A stretch of 64,000 bases of DNA from Castanea sativa (GCF_040712315.1 NC_134013.1:65193501-65257500), one strand, 5' to 3'; counted from the first letter of the stretch, positions 1 through 12,307 are shown. The notes: generated from the letters alone by a model not told the origin. A program made the numbers and translations.

Positions 1-906
1 TGCAACGGAAAATAAAGTTGACACGATGATTTGTTTATGAATGGGGAAAATTTCCAAGGCAAAAACCCCACCGGGTGATTTTAAGGTCACCACTATCGAG
101 AATCCAATATTATCACAATAAACGGTTACAAGAAAAGAAATCTTAATACCTTATACCAACCTACAGTTGAACCCTTACCCCAATACACAATTGGACTTGT
201 TCTATAGTGACAATCTCTCATTTTCAATGCATTACTCCCAGTACGTGACTAACCAATCAATGCGCGGATCCTAGTACGCGGCTTACTCCTTTATACGAAT
301 CCAAGTACGTGACTAACACACCAAATTTAGAAGGATGTTGGCTACAAAGTTCTTCAGTTCATCAATATGATGAGGATCACAAAGCTCCTTTTTTACAAAA
401 CTCTACGGTGTACAAATGCAGCAGTTTCTTCAAGAGAAAGATGAACTAGGGCAAATTGTCTCTGGTCACTATATGCTTGCAACAACAAGTGCAACAACCT
501 TATGAAAACCCTTAAAATAATCCTTATATGTGTTTAGGGTTGTGAGAAAAGAAAGCCTAAACACATACACAAGGATATGCGTGAAATCAGATCTGAAAAA
601 TTGATTTTCGTAAATCTCGATAGATAAGGTATTTGTTGAGCAACTGTCGAGTATCGGGCTAAAACTACCTTTTAAACTTCAATAGATGCAATCTGTCGAG
701 CTAGCTGTCAAGCTTTAAAATTCAGCACTTCTTTACTTGTTTCTTGGATAAATTTACATGGCTTTAACTATTAACTTGAACAACATGTTTCTTGAAGACT
801 TAAACCATCCTAGATCTACCCAATTACAAGTAAAGTGTGTTTTGTCAAAGGATTATCCAATTCTAAATGACATATGTTCTTAACATGATTCACATATGTC
901 CTAACA
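1..906 (-). repeat. LTR of copia family A, cut by window edge
   Basis: Read on the minus strand this begins TGTTAGGACATATG at 906 and matches the other family A LTRs (4197-5199, 12308-13298, 22834-23856, 35549-36569, 41440-42460) through to base 1. By comparison with 4197-5199 about 125 bases lie beyond the window. No polypurine tract lies on its upstream side (907 onward), unlike a normal 3' LTR of this family, so I read it as a 5' LTR or solo LTR of a separate insertion into the element to its right. Confidence 0.8.
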
Positions 907-2823
907 GTAAGGCACAGGAAAGAAAAGAAAAAGAAACATGAAATGCAGGATAATTCATGAACATGTTATGTGCTAAAGAAAATTGCATCATAGGTAGAAA
1001 CCCAATCCAACCTAACAGCACTCAGAATGTATAAACAGTCACACAATCCTAGAATCCATGAAACATTGTTATAATGAACATAGAATGCAATGCATGATCA
1101 TGTGAGATCAAATTAAAACCAAAGTCAAAAAGACGAATTTCAAAAAAAAAAAAACACAAACCCCCCCCCCCCAAATTTTCCCAAAAATTAAAACTCAAAT
1201 CAAAAAGATGCATGAATGCATGAAAGATGAAGAAAAAGAGAGTTAAGAGGGACTTACCAATAAATCAAAGCTTGGATTAGGCCGAAAAGAGGAAGGAAAA
1301 GAATTTTTGTTGAAAGGAAAGGGTTAGAGTTGAGAGAGAAGGAGAGGTATTGAGATATTTGAGATAGAAAAAAAGCAAATCGAACCTCAGGTACATATTG
1401 AAAAATGCAGCTCGATAAATCAAGTGGTATCAATGGTGAAAATTCTTGATAGATCGAGGAAGGAATCGAGAAGACAGAGACCCCAAAGAATTTGGCTTGA
1501 TGGATCGGGCTATCTATCGAGAGGTATCAAGAAGAAACCCATAAATCTCGATAAAAGAGGCTTGTATGAAGGAGGTGTAAAGCAGGTGTAGAGCAGGTAT
1601 CGAGCTATCTGTCAAGAGTACTAAAGGAAAGATACCAAGGAGGGGAAACAACACAAGATGAATGCAACCAAGATAACCATCAAAGCAAGCATTCAAAAAG
1701 CATGTTAAATAAATACACAACCTTAACTCTAGATGCAAAGCATTCCTAGATCAAAACACACTAAACAAGTCTAACCAAATTTTATTTCAAAACAAGTTTA
1801 GACAGTTTAGAAAGCATATACTACCACATGTATTCTTTGTGATGGCCAAATCACATTGTACCTGTACAATAGTATCTAAAGGAGCAAAGAGTATGCGTGT
1901 TGTGTGTGAAACTTTAGCAAGAGAGCATAAGTACATCATTATATGAAAAGTAATGATATAGGAGGATCAAATACATTCACACACAATCATAACTGTTTGA
2001 TGGGGACTATCACCTTTATGGTACATCATATAACTCTTACATCTCCTAGAAACACACTTGCAACTGTATTAAAAGCATTTTGATTCATTTTGTTTTTCAT
2101 GTTCTTTGCATATTTTTTCTTTTAAGCATATTATGTATGGGCATGTAAGAGAGAAAAGAAAATACCTAATTATGTAAGCTTGAACATCCTTATTTTGTTG
2201 TGCAAGTGCTACACCTTACCGAGCATGGCTTTTATGAATTTCACACAGATGACTTATGATTGACGAGTTTTAGTGGTGAGATATATATTTATGCCTTTCT
2301 CTTAAGATTTTCCAGTCATTCCTGTCAAAAATAGTGATTTAAGATATGAAAGATAGGAGATCAACCAAATCATACAAATCACATAAAACGATCCACAAAT
2401 CTCACATTGCTTAGTTGTGCATGAAGATGCTCATCTAAGCTACAAGTGATACAAAGTTGGAAAACTTTATTTCAAAAGCCATCCAAGGTACACAAGTACC
2501 AGTATACACAAACACATTGTTTTTGTGTTTTTCTAATTTTTCTTTTTTTATTATTAAAAACAACTTAAAACAAAGCAAAAACAAACAAACAAAGCATCAA
2601 AACTAGACTGGCTCAAACCACAACACAAACCATGCAAGAGATCAGAAAAGAGAAGAAATCACTTAGAATATTTTTCCGTCTAAATGAGAGACCTGGATGG
2701 AGATCCTTTCTTTTGCATGAACTTTTGTCCAGGTGGATAAGGAAGAAAGTTGAAACCATTGAAGTTCAAGAGAAGCATGATTGCATTAAGAAGTTATCCA
2801 AGAGGGGCTAAAGAGAGTTGGAG
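907..2823 (-). repeat. Non-coding downstream block of the outer element
   Basis: No gene. It carries, in the same order, stretches also found in the elements at 4197-13298, 35549-42460 and 52410-59302. One lies at 2257-2310 ('gtggtgagat...tatgcctttctctt', minus copy of the 38945 motif). Another is at 1987-2050 (the 'gtgggagttata' / 'tgatagtcccc' motif). A splice-donor-like TTGGTAAGT is near 1255. The block ends in A/G-rich sequence at 907 against an LTR. Confidence 0.65.
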
Positions 2824-4196
2824 TTAATTTTGGTTCCCCAGAGATGACACACTACTGCTTTGTTGGGTGGCTAACCACTTATAGCAATTTGGACGAGTGT
2901 GCCCAAATGCTCCATAGTAGTGACAAAAATGAGGCTTCTTTGGTTGAGACTTCTTGTTGGTGAAACGGTGATTATTCTGCTTAGTCTCTTTTTTTCCAAC
3001 CTTAGGGGGTCCTCCTAGAACGGATTTTCCCTTATCACTTTTATCCTCACTCACATTTTCCAGTTTTAAGATCAGTTACCTCAGAGTTATGATTATTAGC
3101 TGGTGGAACAAAAATAACTCTATTTAAAGCATTAGAAAAGGTACTAAAAGAGGAGAGAGAGTGATCATACCCGAGACCTGTTCTGTCAGATGTAGACTTT
3201 TGAACATTCAGCATGTCATCTAGTTTGGCACTTGAAATCCTTTCCAGTTGTGCTCTAACCTAAAATAGTTCAGCATCCAGTTTCTTAGTTTTTTCAACAA
3301 GAAGGTTGTTCTCAAACCTCAGTGCTCCAATGGTTTGATTAGTTTCATCAACCTTGGTGGAAAGTTCCTCACGTTCTAACTCCACTTCACTAAGCTTTCT
3401 TGTTGCCAACCTATAAAGCTTCTCATGCTTCTTAAAGACCTTGTACAGCTTTATGTAGGCAGTGTGGATGTCATCATGATCATCCATCTTCTCAAAATTT
3501 GATTCCAACAGCTCTTTTTCCTCACCAACTACGTATACTACTTCCTCAGTAGACTTAATATTAGCTGTGAAAGCACTCACATCCCTCCTTTGTCACTTTC
3601 ATCAAAATTTGTTTCTGGTTCCTAATCACTTAAGGTGGCGGCTAGGGCTTTGCTTTTGCTAATGGTTTTGAGATATGTAGGACACTCTTGCTTCATGTGT
3701 CCAAATTCGTGACACCAAGGGCACTTTGGTCCAACAAGAACACTGTTGACTTGACCAGCATCCTTGGATTCTCTCTTGCCTTTGTCTTAGGACTTAAATT
3801 GAGAAAATGCAAACTGTCTGCGATCCTTATCACCTACTTTAATGTTCACATTTTTAATGAACTTCTTCAATTTTCTAATGATATATGATTTCAACTTGGT
3901 ATCCTTATCATCAGACGACTTATCATTATCATCATTCTTAGTCTTCAAGGCCATGTTCTTACCTTTGCCACCCTTGCTAACCCTAGTTCATAAGTTTGCA
4001 AGTTTCCTATTAGCTCTATCAAAGGAATAGAGTTAAAATCCTTTGATTCTTTAATGGCAGTGATCTTGACATGGAATCTCTCTGGAAGAGATCTGAGGAT
4101 CTTCCTAACAATCTTGGGCTCCAAAATTTGTTCTCCAAGATTGAAGGCTGAATTCACTATGTCCTTGAGCTTGGCATAGAATTCATCGAATGAATC
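2824..4196 (-). pseudogene. gag, C-terminal part, outer copia element
   Basis: Continuation of the gag interrupted at 13299. In minus-strand order: a helical part (IVRKILRSLPERFH, about 4157-3945), a first zinc knuckle CPWCHEFGHMKQEC (near 3690-3730), a coiled-coil stretch rich in Glu and Leu (3580-3260), and a second knuckle (2870-2940) in which the second Cys has become Tyr (CHYYG). Gag binds RNA and builds the particle; the knuckles bind genomic RNA. Several stops and frameshifts break it. Two knuckles separated by a coiled coil recur in the element at 35549-42460. No pol follows; non-coding DNA comes next. Confidence 0.8.
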
Positions 4197-5199
4197 TAAT
4201 AGGCCAAAAATGTATTGACCCTTTATGAAGAATTAACCAATTAATTATCCAAGTGAATTAATTAAGTTCAATTACATGCAATGAGCATGGTAGCACAAAC
4301 AAATCACCAAATAACTAAATGCAGCAGAAATTAAATTTGACATGGTGATTTGTTTACGAATGGGGAAAACCTCCAAGGCAAAAACCCCACCAGGTGATTT
4401 TAAGGTCACTACTCCTGAGAATCCACTATTATCAAAACAAGCGGTTACAAGTAAAAGAATCTCAGTACCTTATACCAACCTATAGTTGAACCCTTACCCC
4501 AATACCCAATTGGACTTGTTCTGTAGTGACAATCTCTCCCTTGTATTGCACGGCTCCCAGTACATGACTAACCAATTGCACAGATCCCAATACGCGACTT
4601 CAATCACCAACTTGAGGAAGATGTTGGCTGCAAAGTTCTTCTTCTCTTCAACAAATGAAGGTCGTGAAATTGCTTGGTCACAAAACCCTACAGTGTACAA
4701 ACACAGCAACTTCTTCAAGAACTAGGGCAAAACTAGGTTTCCGATCACACTTGTGGAATTATACTCTTGTGCAATTGTGCTCTCAACTGTGTAACCAAAT
4801 ACAACCCTTAAAATAATCCTTATATATGTTTAGGGTTGTGAGAAAAGAAAGCCCAAACACATAATCACGGATTGAATGAAAAACAATCAAGAAAAACTGA
4901 GTTTCATAAACCTCGACAAATACCCTAGCTGTCGAGCTGCTATCGAGCCACAGGCTAGAATAGCTCTTTAAATCTCGATAGATGCTAGCTATCGAGCTTT
5001 AATGAACAACACTTTTCACACTTGAATCTTGGACAGAATTGCATGGCTTCAATACTTGGACTTGAACTCTTTTTCCTTAAAGTATTAAACACATCCTAGA
5101 TCTACCCAATTACAAGTAAAGTGCGTTTTGTCAAAGGATTAGCCAATTACATAAAATGTTGACATATGTTTCTAACAACCAATCACATATGTCCTAACA
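4197..5199 (-). repeat. 3' LTR of the inner element (family A)
   Basis: 1003 bp; starts TGTTAGGACATATGTGATTGG at 5199 and ends GGCCTATTA at 4197, the same variant end as its partner 12308-13298. Confidence 0.9.
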
Positions 5200-5200
5200 A

Positions 5201-5213
5201 TCTCCCCCTTTGG
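5201..5213 (-). other. Polypurine tract, inner element
   Basis: Minus strand CCAAAGGGGGAGA directly upstream of the 3' LTR (TG at 5199); primes plus-strand synthesis. The same tract stands before the 3' LTR at 41440. Confidence 0.9.
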
Positions 5214-5765
5214 CAATCCGTGACAAAACCACAACAAACAAATGAACATATGAAAGGAGTCATAAAACACTCAACTCATACTCACTTGTTAAGTACAATA
5301 AAATCTATCCTAACACAAACTCTTGAAAAACTTTGCAAAAAGAGAGTTCATGGCAAATAGACTTTGACATCCTGTATTTCTGAAACACTTAAACAAAACT
5401 CATCAAGGCATCTTTGTGTGAAACAGAAATAGTAGATTGCATACAAAATATAAGAAACGTGTGTATAAAGATAGAAAAGAAACAACATATGTAGAGGTAG
5501 GTGAAAAACATACATCAATATATAGATAAAGCAAACATGAGTACAATGTATGTCAAATGGTCACAAGACTTAAGGTACAAGAACAATGTATCTAAGAAAG
5601 AAAGAAAAGAAAAAGATACATCAAAATCCTCACTACATCCCTCAAAAACAATACTCCCCCTAACAAAAATCTCCTATACTAACTCTCCCCCTAACAATGA
5701 CTACTCCCATGACCAAAACTACTTCCTCTTTTTGTCACAAGTGACAAAAGGTAAGAGTGTCAAGT

Positions 5766-6924
5766 AAACATCTCGTCAGCACTGGAAGAGCTAGCATCAT
5801 CCTCATCACCACCAGATGCATCAGCTCACCATCATCATCCTCATCCTCAGAAGCCTCTAGAGTAGGAGGAGGTGAAGAAACGAAGCCACCCATGACCGCT
5901 TGCCATCATGCAATACGACTAACACGAATTTTCAACTGGCACAACTCATCACTGAGTGCGCCAAGGCAAGCATCCATGCATACAAGCTATGCCATGATGT
6001 CCTCGAGACTCACACTGCTCGTAGAAGAAGATGGAGTGGATGTAGATGGTGTAGAAGGAGCTGGAGGAACCATCGATCCAGACCGCCTCAAACGTAGCTG
6101 CGTCTCGCTCCGTTTAACAGTAGCGACGTCTATGGCACAAGAGACATGAAAAGGGTCAGAAACAGGAGAGGGAACAGAGAAGTGGCGTAAGATTCTCGTG
6201 ATAGCAGAAGGGAAAATGAGTTTATCACAGGTCACCGTATCCTTATACACATCTATGATGGAAAGGATAAAATGAGAGGGAAAGTGAATGGTGAGATGCT
6301 CAATGAGGGACAACAAAAATCGAGCACGAGGCTCTGTAATAGAGTTATAGTGAGAAAGAGATGGAAAACAAAGGTCATAACCATGTTAATAAACCTAGAA
6401 CCTTTCGCAAAAGGAAAGCAGGAAGTGAACTGTCGATCACCCCACTCGGGAGGTCGCTCAAAAAAAGTGGAAATTAGCTCATCTTTAGACACAGTCTTAA
6501 GATGCTCACAACCAGGATAGTTAGGATGCGCTACCCTAGGGACATGGAGCACGTCAGCTACAATAGCCAGAGTGACCACAATGCGCGTACCTCGAACGTG
6601 AGTAGAAAACTGAGGTACTAAATAATCGAATCCATACATGTTAGAGTAGAACTCCTGGATCAGTATGGATGGACATGTGACCGGGACGTCCCACAGTGAC
6701 TCCCAACCCCTACTATAAATGACAATGGGTATATCAGTGTTAGAGAAGTCTGACAAAATGACTTGGCATTCCGAATGAATTCCTTGTCTAGAGAAGTTCT
6801 CCGAAAAGTTCTTACGGGCTTTATCATCACAGAACTAGACATGAGAAGGAATAGGATCAGAAGAAGTAGATGTCTCGGAATGAAGAGGATTCTAGGATGG
6901 AACAGACTTACATTTAGGAGCCAT
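5766..6924 (-). pseudogene. Extra ORF downstream of pol (Sirevirus env-like position)
   Basis: Reading from ATG 6924 there are early in-frame stops, then an open stretch (6756-6253) with WESLWDVP, FYSNMYGFDYLVPQF, VRGTRIVVT and PPEWGDRQF. Near 6350 the frame shifts into the one covering 6316-5987 (LSIIDVYKDTVTCDKLIFPS, then a Pro/Ser/Thr-rich linker and VSLEDIMA). The C-terminus is predicted helical and then very acidic. The N-terminal half resembles what databases call a putative plant transposon protein domain; that is recall, not a search. Position after RNase H is that of the third ORF of Sireviruses, sometimes called env-like; I see no convincing signal peptide or membrane segment here. 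The last third is homologous to 40620-40880. Function unknown. Confidence 0.65.
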
Positions 6925-7329
6925 AGAAGCCGACTAACGTAAACAGAAGAGAGAGAGGGAGAAAGAAACACTCAGAAAAGTCCCAAGCAGTTCAAATATA
7001 TCAAAACATATTAAAGAGAAAGAACGTATGCATGGGCATGCATAAACATGTGACATGCAAAAAAAAAAAACATCATGGGCTCAGCCCAATCCAATCCTAT
7101 CAGCACACAATCAGTTAACACAAATAGCACACATCTAAAATGCATGATAATGTAGTTATAATGCAAATGAGATGCAATGCATGAAGTTTTAGGATCAAAA
7201 CTACAAAACCCATTCCAACAATTTGGCAAAAACCTTTTTGATTTTGAAAAACCCCAAAATTTTCAAAAATCCCAAAAAATTAGGTTTAAAAAAATGAATT
7301 GCATGAATATGAGGGTTTAGGACACTTAC

Positions 7330-7475
7330 CAAGTGTAGAGAAACTTGATTAAGGCCGAAAAAGTTTTGGGAAATAGGTTTGAAGTGAGTGAGAGAGGTTT
7401 GGGAGGTGAAAAGGTTGAGAGAGATCGAGAGAAATCGAGAGAAGTGAGGTATGAATAGTGATTTCCCCTTATATA
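7330..7475 (-). promoter_or_regulatory. Possible internal promoter and leader exon of the downstream ORF
   Basis: On the minus strand a TATA-like CTATATAAGG (7469-7475) is followed by a C/T-rich leader of about 110 bases and then CTTG|GTAAGTG, a strong plant splice donor (7329-7328). A matching acceptor, pyrimidine run then TTTACGTTAG, ends at 6934, nine bases before the ATG of the next ORF at 6924. This would remove a 396-base intron. The leader and donor also occur in the relatives at 40086 (plus) and near 1255 (minus). Expression is inferred; no transcript evidence. Confidence 0.4.
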
Positions 7476-7882
7476 GCCCTTCATCAATTCTCGACAGATT
7501 GAGAGATGTCGAGAGGCGTCAAGCTTTAAAAGGTTTGACAAATGCAGCTATCGAGTAGGTGTCCACAGCAAAGATAAGCTCAATCGATTGAGGAGCTATC
7601 GAGAAGGTGTCGAGGTGACAGGAACTTTCTCGATGGATCTAGGAGCTATCGAGAAGGTGTCGAAATTACGATAAAAAAAAATATATGAAGAGCTCGATAG
7701 ATAACCCAGGTGTCGAGAGGTGTCGAGGAACTGTTGAGATTGTTTTAAAAACATTCTTTTTCAAGAAGAGAAAAAACACAGACATGAATGCAATCAAGAA
7801 TGCAACTCAACCAAAGATCCAAACAACATTTTGATCTCTCAAAAACATCTCTCAACAAGAAAAATGTCATGCATTTTAATCC

Positions 7883-7885
<3 letters not shown>

Positions 7886-7921
<36 letters not shown>

Positions 7922-7926
7922 ACACT
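7886..7926. repeat. (CA)n microsatellite
   Basis: About 15 uninterrupted CA units with one TA break, inside the non-coding block of the inner element. Confidence 0.95.
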
Positions 7927-8879
7927 AAAAAAGTCTAACCAATTTTATATTTCAAAAACAAGTCATGACAGTTTAGTGAGCATACATTAACGCATGTAAA
8001 CCTTATGATGGTCAAATCACATTGTACCTGCACATGTATCAAAAATAGCAAAGAGTTTTGCATGTTGTGTGTGAAAACATCGCAAGATTGCATAAGTGTC
8101 TTTATGTTATGACGATTTGGGGTATGAGTAAATTAATTTAACTCACACACGATCATAACTGTTTGATGGGGCTATCACCTTCGAGGTACATCCTATAACT
8201 CCCACATCTCCTAGAATACGTGCTTGTAATCTTGTTTTAAAGCATTTTGTTCTTTTTGTTTTTATTTTCTTTGCATATTTTTCTTTTTATTAAGCATATC
8301 ATGCATGGGTATATAAAAGAGAGAGAAAAAATACCCAATTATGTTAAGCTTTTTGACATTGCATTTTTGCTATGTCGAAGCATGCGGATGTCATTGACAT
8401 TGCACTTTTGCTATGCTGAAGCATACAGATGTCATGTCATGATTGGCGGGTAACAGTGGTGAGATGGTTATTTATGCCTTTCTCTTAGGATTTTCTAGTC
8501 ATTCCCGTCAAAAAGAGTGATACAAGTGTTAAGTACAAGAGATCACTTAACCTTACTTATCACGAACAAAGAGCCACAAAGCTCGCTTGCTTAGTTGTGT
8601 AAAAAGATACTCATCTAAGCTACAAGAGATACAAAGTTTAGAGAACTCTGTTTCAATGGCCATTTTAAGTTTCACAAGATCTAATGTACACATACACACA
8701 CTGTTTTTGTATTTTTCAAAATTTTCAATTTTTTTTATTTATTTTTATTTTTATGAAAAAAAAAACAAATTGAAAAAAAAAAACCAACAAAAACATGATA
8801 AAAAAAAAAAAAAGCAAAGCAATGCATAAAACTAGATGCAAATGCATGAGGAAGAAGAAGAAGAGAAGGAGATCAATCC

Positions 8880-9754
8880 ATGGAGATAACACCAATGTTT
8901 TGACAAAGGAATTCAAAACGTTTGCTGTCAAAAGGTTTGGTGAATAGGTCAGCCTTCTGATCATTGGTGTGAATAAACTCAAGAGTAAGTGTACCATCTT
9001 CGACAAGCTCTCTAATGAAGTGATGTCAAATCTCTATGTGTTTGGTTGGAGAATGTTGAACCGGATTCTTAGAGATGTTAATGGCACTGGTATTATCACA
9101 AAAGATAGTGAGATGCTCTTGACAAATACCATAATCATGGAGGAGTTTTTGCATCCATAAGAGTTGGGTACAACAGCTACCGGCAACAATGTACTCAACT
9201 TCTGCAGTGGACAAAGAGATGGAATTCTGCTTTTTGCTCATTCAAGAGACAAGATTATTACCCACATAAAAAAAAACCCCCGATGTACTCTTTCTATTAT
9301 CAGCATTACTAGCCCAATCAGCGTCAAAGTACCTAGCTAAGACATCATTAGTGTCCTTGTTGTACCACACACCAAAATCAACAGTGGTTTTGACATACTT
9401 TATGATTCTTTTTAAAGCAGTCATATAAGACTCTTTGGGATTAGCCTGATATCTAGCACACACTCCAACACTATAACTTATGTCAGGTCTACTAGCAGTA
9501 AGGTGAAGAAGACTACCTATCATGCTTCTATATAGAGATGAGTCTACACTTTTACCTAACACGTCAACAATGAGTTTAACATTTGGGCTCATAGGGGTTC
9601 TGACAGAACTAGCAGATTCTAAACCAAACTTTTTCACAAGATTCTTAGCATATTTAGATTGAGATGGGAATATACCTGAATCTTGTTGACGAATCTGCGA
9701 TCCAAGGAAGTGGGTCAGCTCTCCAATCATGCTCATCTCAAACTCGGCCTGCAT
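8880..9754 (-). pseudogene. pol: end of reverse transcriptase and RNase H, inner element
   Basis: Minus strand. It begins with GELTHFLGSQI, then SLLHLTASRPDISYSVGVCARYQ, and the RNase H domain with DADWASNADNRKSTSG (first catalytic Asp), LSTAEVEYIV (Glu) and IFCDNTSAI (Asp). A frame change lies near 9241, where the second ORF (9241-9026) takes over. The tail toward 8880 still reads as the conserved Lys/Thr-Lys-Pro end of copia RNase H. RNase H removes the RNA strand after reverse transcription. Confidence 0.88.
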
Positions 9755-10182
9755 GAGTTTTGAGAAGCCATGAGCAAGTTCATCCTTAGTCGATCCAAAG
9801 ATGATGTCATCAACATAGACTTAAGTGACTATCAGCTTGCCATCTTAACCCTCTTGATGAAGAGAGTCTGATTCGCCTTTCCTCTTGTGAACCCATGTGA
9901 CACCAAGTATTGTGTGAGCCGATCATACCAAGCTCTAGGTGCTTGCTTCAACCCATAAAGTGCCTTCTTGAGGTACAACACATGATCTAGAAAGTGTGGA
10001 TCAATGAATCCTTTTGGTTGAGCCACATAGATATCTTCTTTAAGTATCTCATTCAAGAAAGCAATCTTTACATCCATCTGGTAAAGCTTGAACTTTAAAT
10101 GGCAAGCTAAGGCAAGGAGAATTCTGATGGACTCCATATAGGTAACTGGGGCAAATGTTTCATCATAGTCTACTCCTTCCAT
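9755..10182 (-). pseudogene. pol: reverse transcriptase core, inner element
   Basis: Contains DYDETFAPVTYMESIR, the first catalytic region MDVKIAFLN (Asp present), YGLKQAPRAWYDRL, and the YVDD active-site box at 9806-9817. An in-frame TAA lies four codons before YVDD (near 9820). RT copies the element RNA into cDNA. Motif order and spacing match Ty1/copia RT. Confidence 0.9.
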
Positions 10183-11405
10183 TTATGAGTATCCTTGAGC
10201 TACAAGCTGAGCCTTGTTGTAGATCACATTTCCCTCCTCATCAGTCTTATTGCGGAATATCCACTTTGTGTCGTTGATGTGCTCACCCTCCGGTCTAGGT
10301 ACTAAAGTCCAGACATCATTCTTCTGAAACTGAAGTAGTTCATCATGCATTGCTTCAACCCAACTTTCATCCTGAAGAGCTTCCTCAACTCTAGTGGGTT
10401 CAACTTGTGACAAATAACAAGAATAAGACACAAAGTTAGCAAAACATTTATCAACTGTACGTTTCCTTAGTGTGAGTTCATTCATATTTCCCACAATAAC
10501 TTCTGGAGGATGGTTTAGCTTAATCCTGGAGGAAGGTCCTTTCTCTTCATGGGGTTCAGAATCTGGTGAAGTGGGTATATTTGCAGAATCTTCCACAACA
10601 CTGGGAGTACCTGGAGTACTTGGAGATGCAGGTTCTTGTTCAATAATTTCTTGAACTTCCTTAGATTCGGGAGGAAGAATTTCTTTGGAGAATTTCTCAA
10701 TGCCTTCCTCAAAACCGAAATCTGCAGACTCATCAATAACAACATTCACTGTCTCCAGAAATATTCCTTCATCGCTTCGGGAGTCAAACTTTCCCACATT
10801 CTCTCTATCCTTGAGGATGAAAAAAGTACTTCCAAAGATTCTGAAATACTTCACATTTGGCTTCCTTCCTTTCCATAACTCATATAGAGTCTTCTTGGTA
10901 CCAGGTCTGAAATACACCCTATTAACCGTATGACACGCAGTGTTAACGGCTTCTCCCCACAAGTTTCTAGCCACATCCTTATTATGCAACATGGCTCTGG
11001 CCATCTCTTGAATAACCCTATTCTTTCTTTCTACTACACCATTTTGCTGAGGAGTAATAAGAGCAAAGAATTCTTGAGCTATACCTGATCTTGTACAAAA
11101 GGACTTCATATACGAGTTCTCAAATTCTTTATCATGGTCACTTCAAATTCAATCAATTTTCAGGCTCTTTTCATTCTGCAGTCTTGTGCACAAAACTTCA
11201 ATGTGCTCAGGAGCATCGGACTTGGATAGTAGGAGAATGACCCAAGTGTACCTAGTGAAGTCATCACTACAACCATGATGTATCTCTTACCACCAAGAGA
11301 CTTGGTTCTAGTTGAACCAATAAGATCCAGATGTAAAAGCTCCAATGGTCTAGATGTGGCTGATATCTGAGTGCCCGGATGCTTAGCTTTTGTCTATTTC
11401 CCAAG
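10183..11405 (-). pseudogene. pol: integrase and start of reverse transcriptase, inner element
   Basis: Minus strand. The integrase core is recognisable: LELLHLDL (first catalytic Asp, about 11340), then a damaged region around the second Asp with a frameshift and stops between 11100 and 11290. PQQNGVVERKNR (about 11045), with the third catalytic residue Glu, follows. Next come the ELWKGRKPNVKYFRIFG block, an acidic linker, and the start of RT with WTLVPRPEGEHINDTKWIFR. Integrase joins the cDNA ends to host DNA. The 308-codon ORF 11109-10183 stops just before the DYDETFAPV motif of RT. Frameshifts and stops make it non-functional. Confidence 0.85.
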
Positions 11406-12251
11406 CTAACATGGTCCACACACAACATTGCTCATTTTACTAAGCTTTGGTATCCCTAAAACTGATTCATGCTTAGATACAATAGAGAGATGTTTGTAAC
11501 TAGCATGTCCCATCCATTGATGCCATAGATCTTCATTTGGCAAACAAATGCTATTGCACACAATATCAGCATTAGGAACCAATCCATAACAGTTGTCTAG
11601 AGTGCGAACACCACTTATGAGTTTTTTTCCAGACTCATCCATGACAAGACACTTTCCCTTGGAGAATAGCACCATGAAATCTTGATCACATATCTGACTT
11701 ATACTCAATAGATTCACCCTTAGACCTTCTACATATAGAACATTTGCATTGTCCGGCAGTCCAAGCAGAGAGATAATTCCCTTCCCTTTAATCTGTGATT
11801 TGCTCCCATCACCAAAAGTGACATTGCCACCTTTCTTAGACTTGAAAACCTTGAAGAGGGATCGGTCTCCAGTCATGTGTCTTGAGCAACCACTATCAAG
11901 GTACCACAAACACGTGTCCATAACTTTAAATCTGTACTTCATCATAAAACACACTTTGTGCTTAGATGACAGATTAGTGGGGATGGTGCTTTCTCTCATT
12001 TTCCTTTTACGAGCTAAGCCTTTAATTTTCACTCTTCTCAGATGAACTCCTTTGCACATTTTCATTCTGAGACAGTCTAGTTTCTTCTTAGTCGAACTAA
12101 GATCTTTTCCAATAGTCATCATAAGAGAATTCAAATAACTTTTAGACTTGTATTTTCTGAGATGCTCAAACAAATAGAGATTAGAAAAACAAGATGTATT
12201 TGAAAACAAAGATCTCTTCAAGCCGGTTACAGCCATGACAACAGGGGTCAA
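11406..12251 (-). pseudogene. pol: protease and GAG-pre-integrase region, inner element
   Basis: Open for 281 codons. The first 110 residues are basic and look like the far C-terminus of Gag or a linker. The aspartic protease begins near residue 117 with WYLDSGCSRHMTGD, the copia retropepsin signature with the catalytic Asp in DSG. The integrase zinc-binding region starts near residue 240 with LWHQWMGHASYKHL and ends in the Cys pair VVCGPC. Protease would cut the Gag-Pol polyprotein. The upstream ATG lies only 55 bp from the primer binding site, where gag normally starts, so gag has been lost by deletion. This is the best preserved part of the element. Confidence 0.85.
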
Positions 12252-12293
12252 TGGATCTCACAACAAAGATTAAACCCTAATCAGAGTGTGCCC

Positions 12294-12305
12294 GCTCTGA
12301 TACCA
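12294..12305 (-). other. Primer binding site, initiator Met tRNA, inner element
   Basis: Minus strand TGGTATCAGAGC, a perfect 12-base complement of the initiator Met tRNA 3' end, two bases inside the 5' LTR. Confidence 0.9.
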
Positions 12306-12307
12306 CT

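Larger units (their letters stand above)
6934..8879 (-). repeat. Non-coding block between pol and the downstream ORF, inner element
   Basis: No ORF of note. It holds the conserved motif at 8437-8490 (reverse complement of GGCATAAATAACCATCTCAC) and a 50-base duplicated segment ('gacattgcatttttgctatg', 8356-8440). The 'gtgggagttata' motif is at 8150-8215. Further on are a CA microsatellite (7886-7926), a stretch rich in 'ctcgatag' words (7490-7740) and a promoter/leader-like part described separately. The order matches 38550-40430 on the plus strand. Confidence 0.7.

Noticed and set aside
1..906. 3' LTR of the outer element
   Set aside because: It belongs to family A, whereas the outer 5' LTR (13757-14650) is a different type, and no polypurine tract stands before it.
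5501..6149. Plus-strand ORFs of 88 and 130 codons
   Set aside because: They run antisense to the LTR-proximal region and third ORF of the inner element and show no motif.
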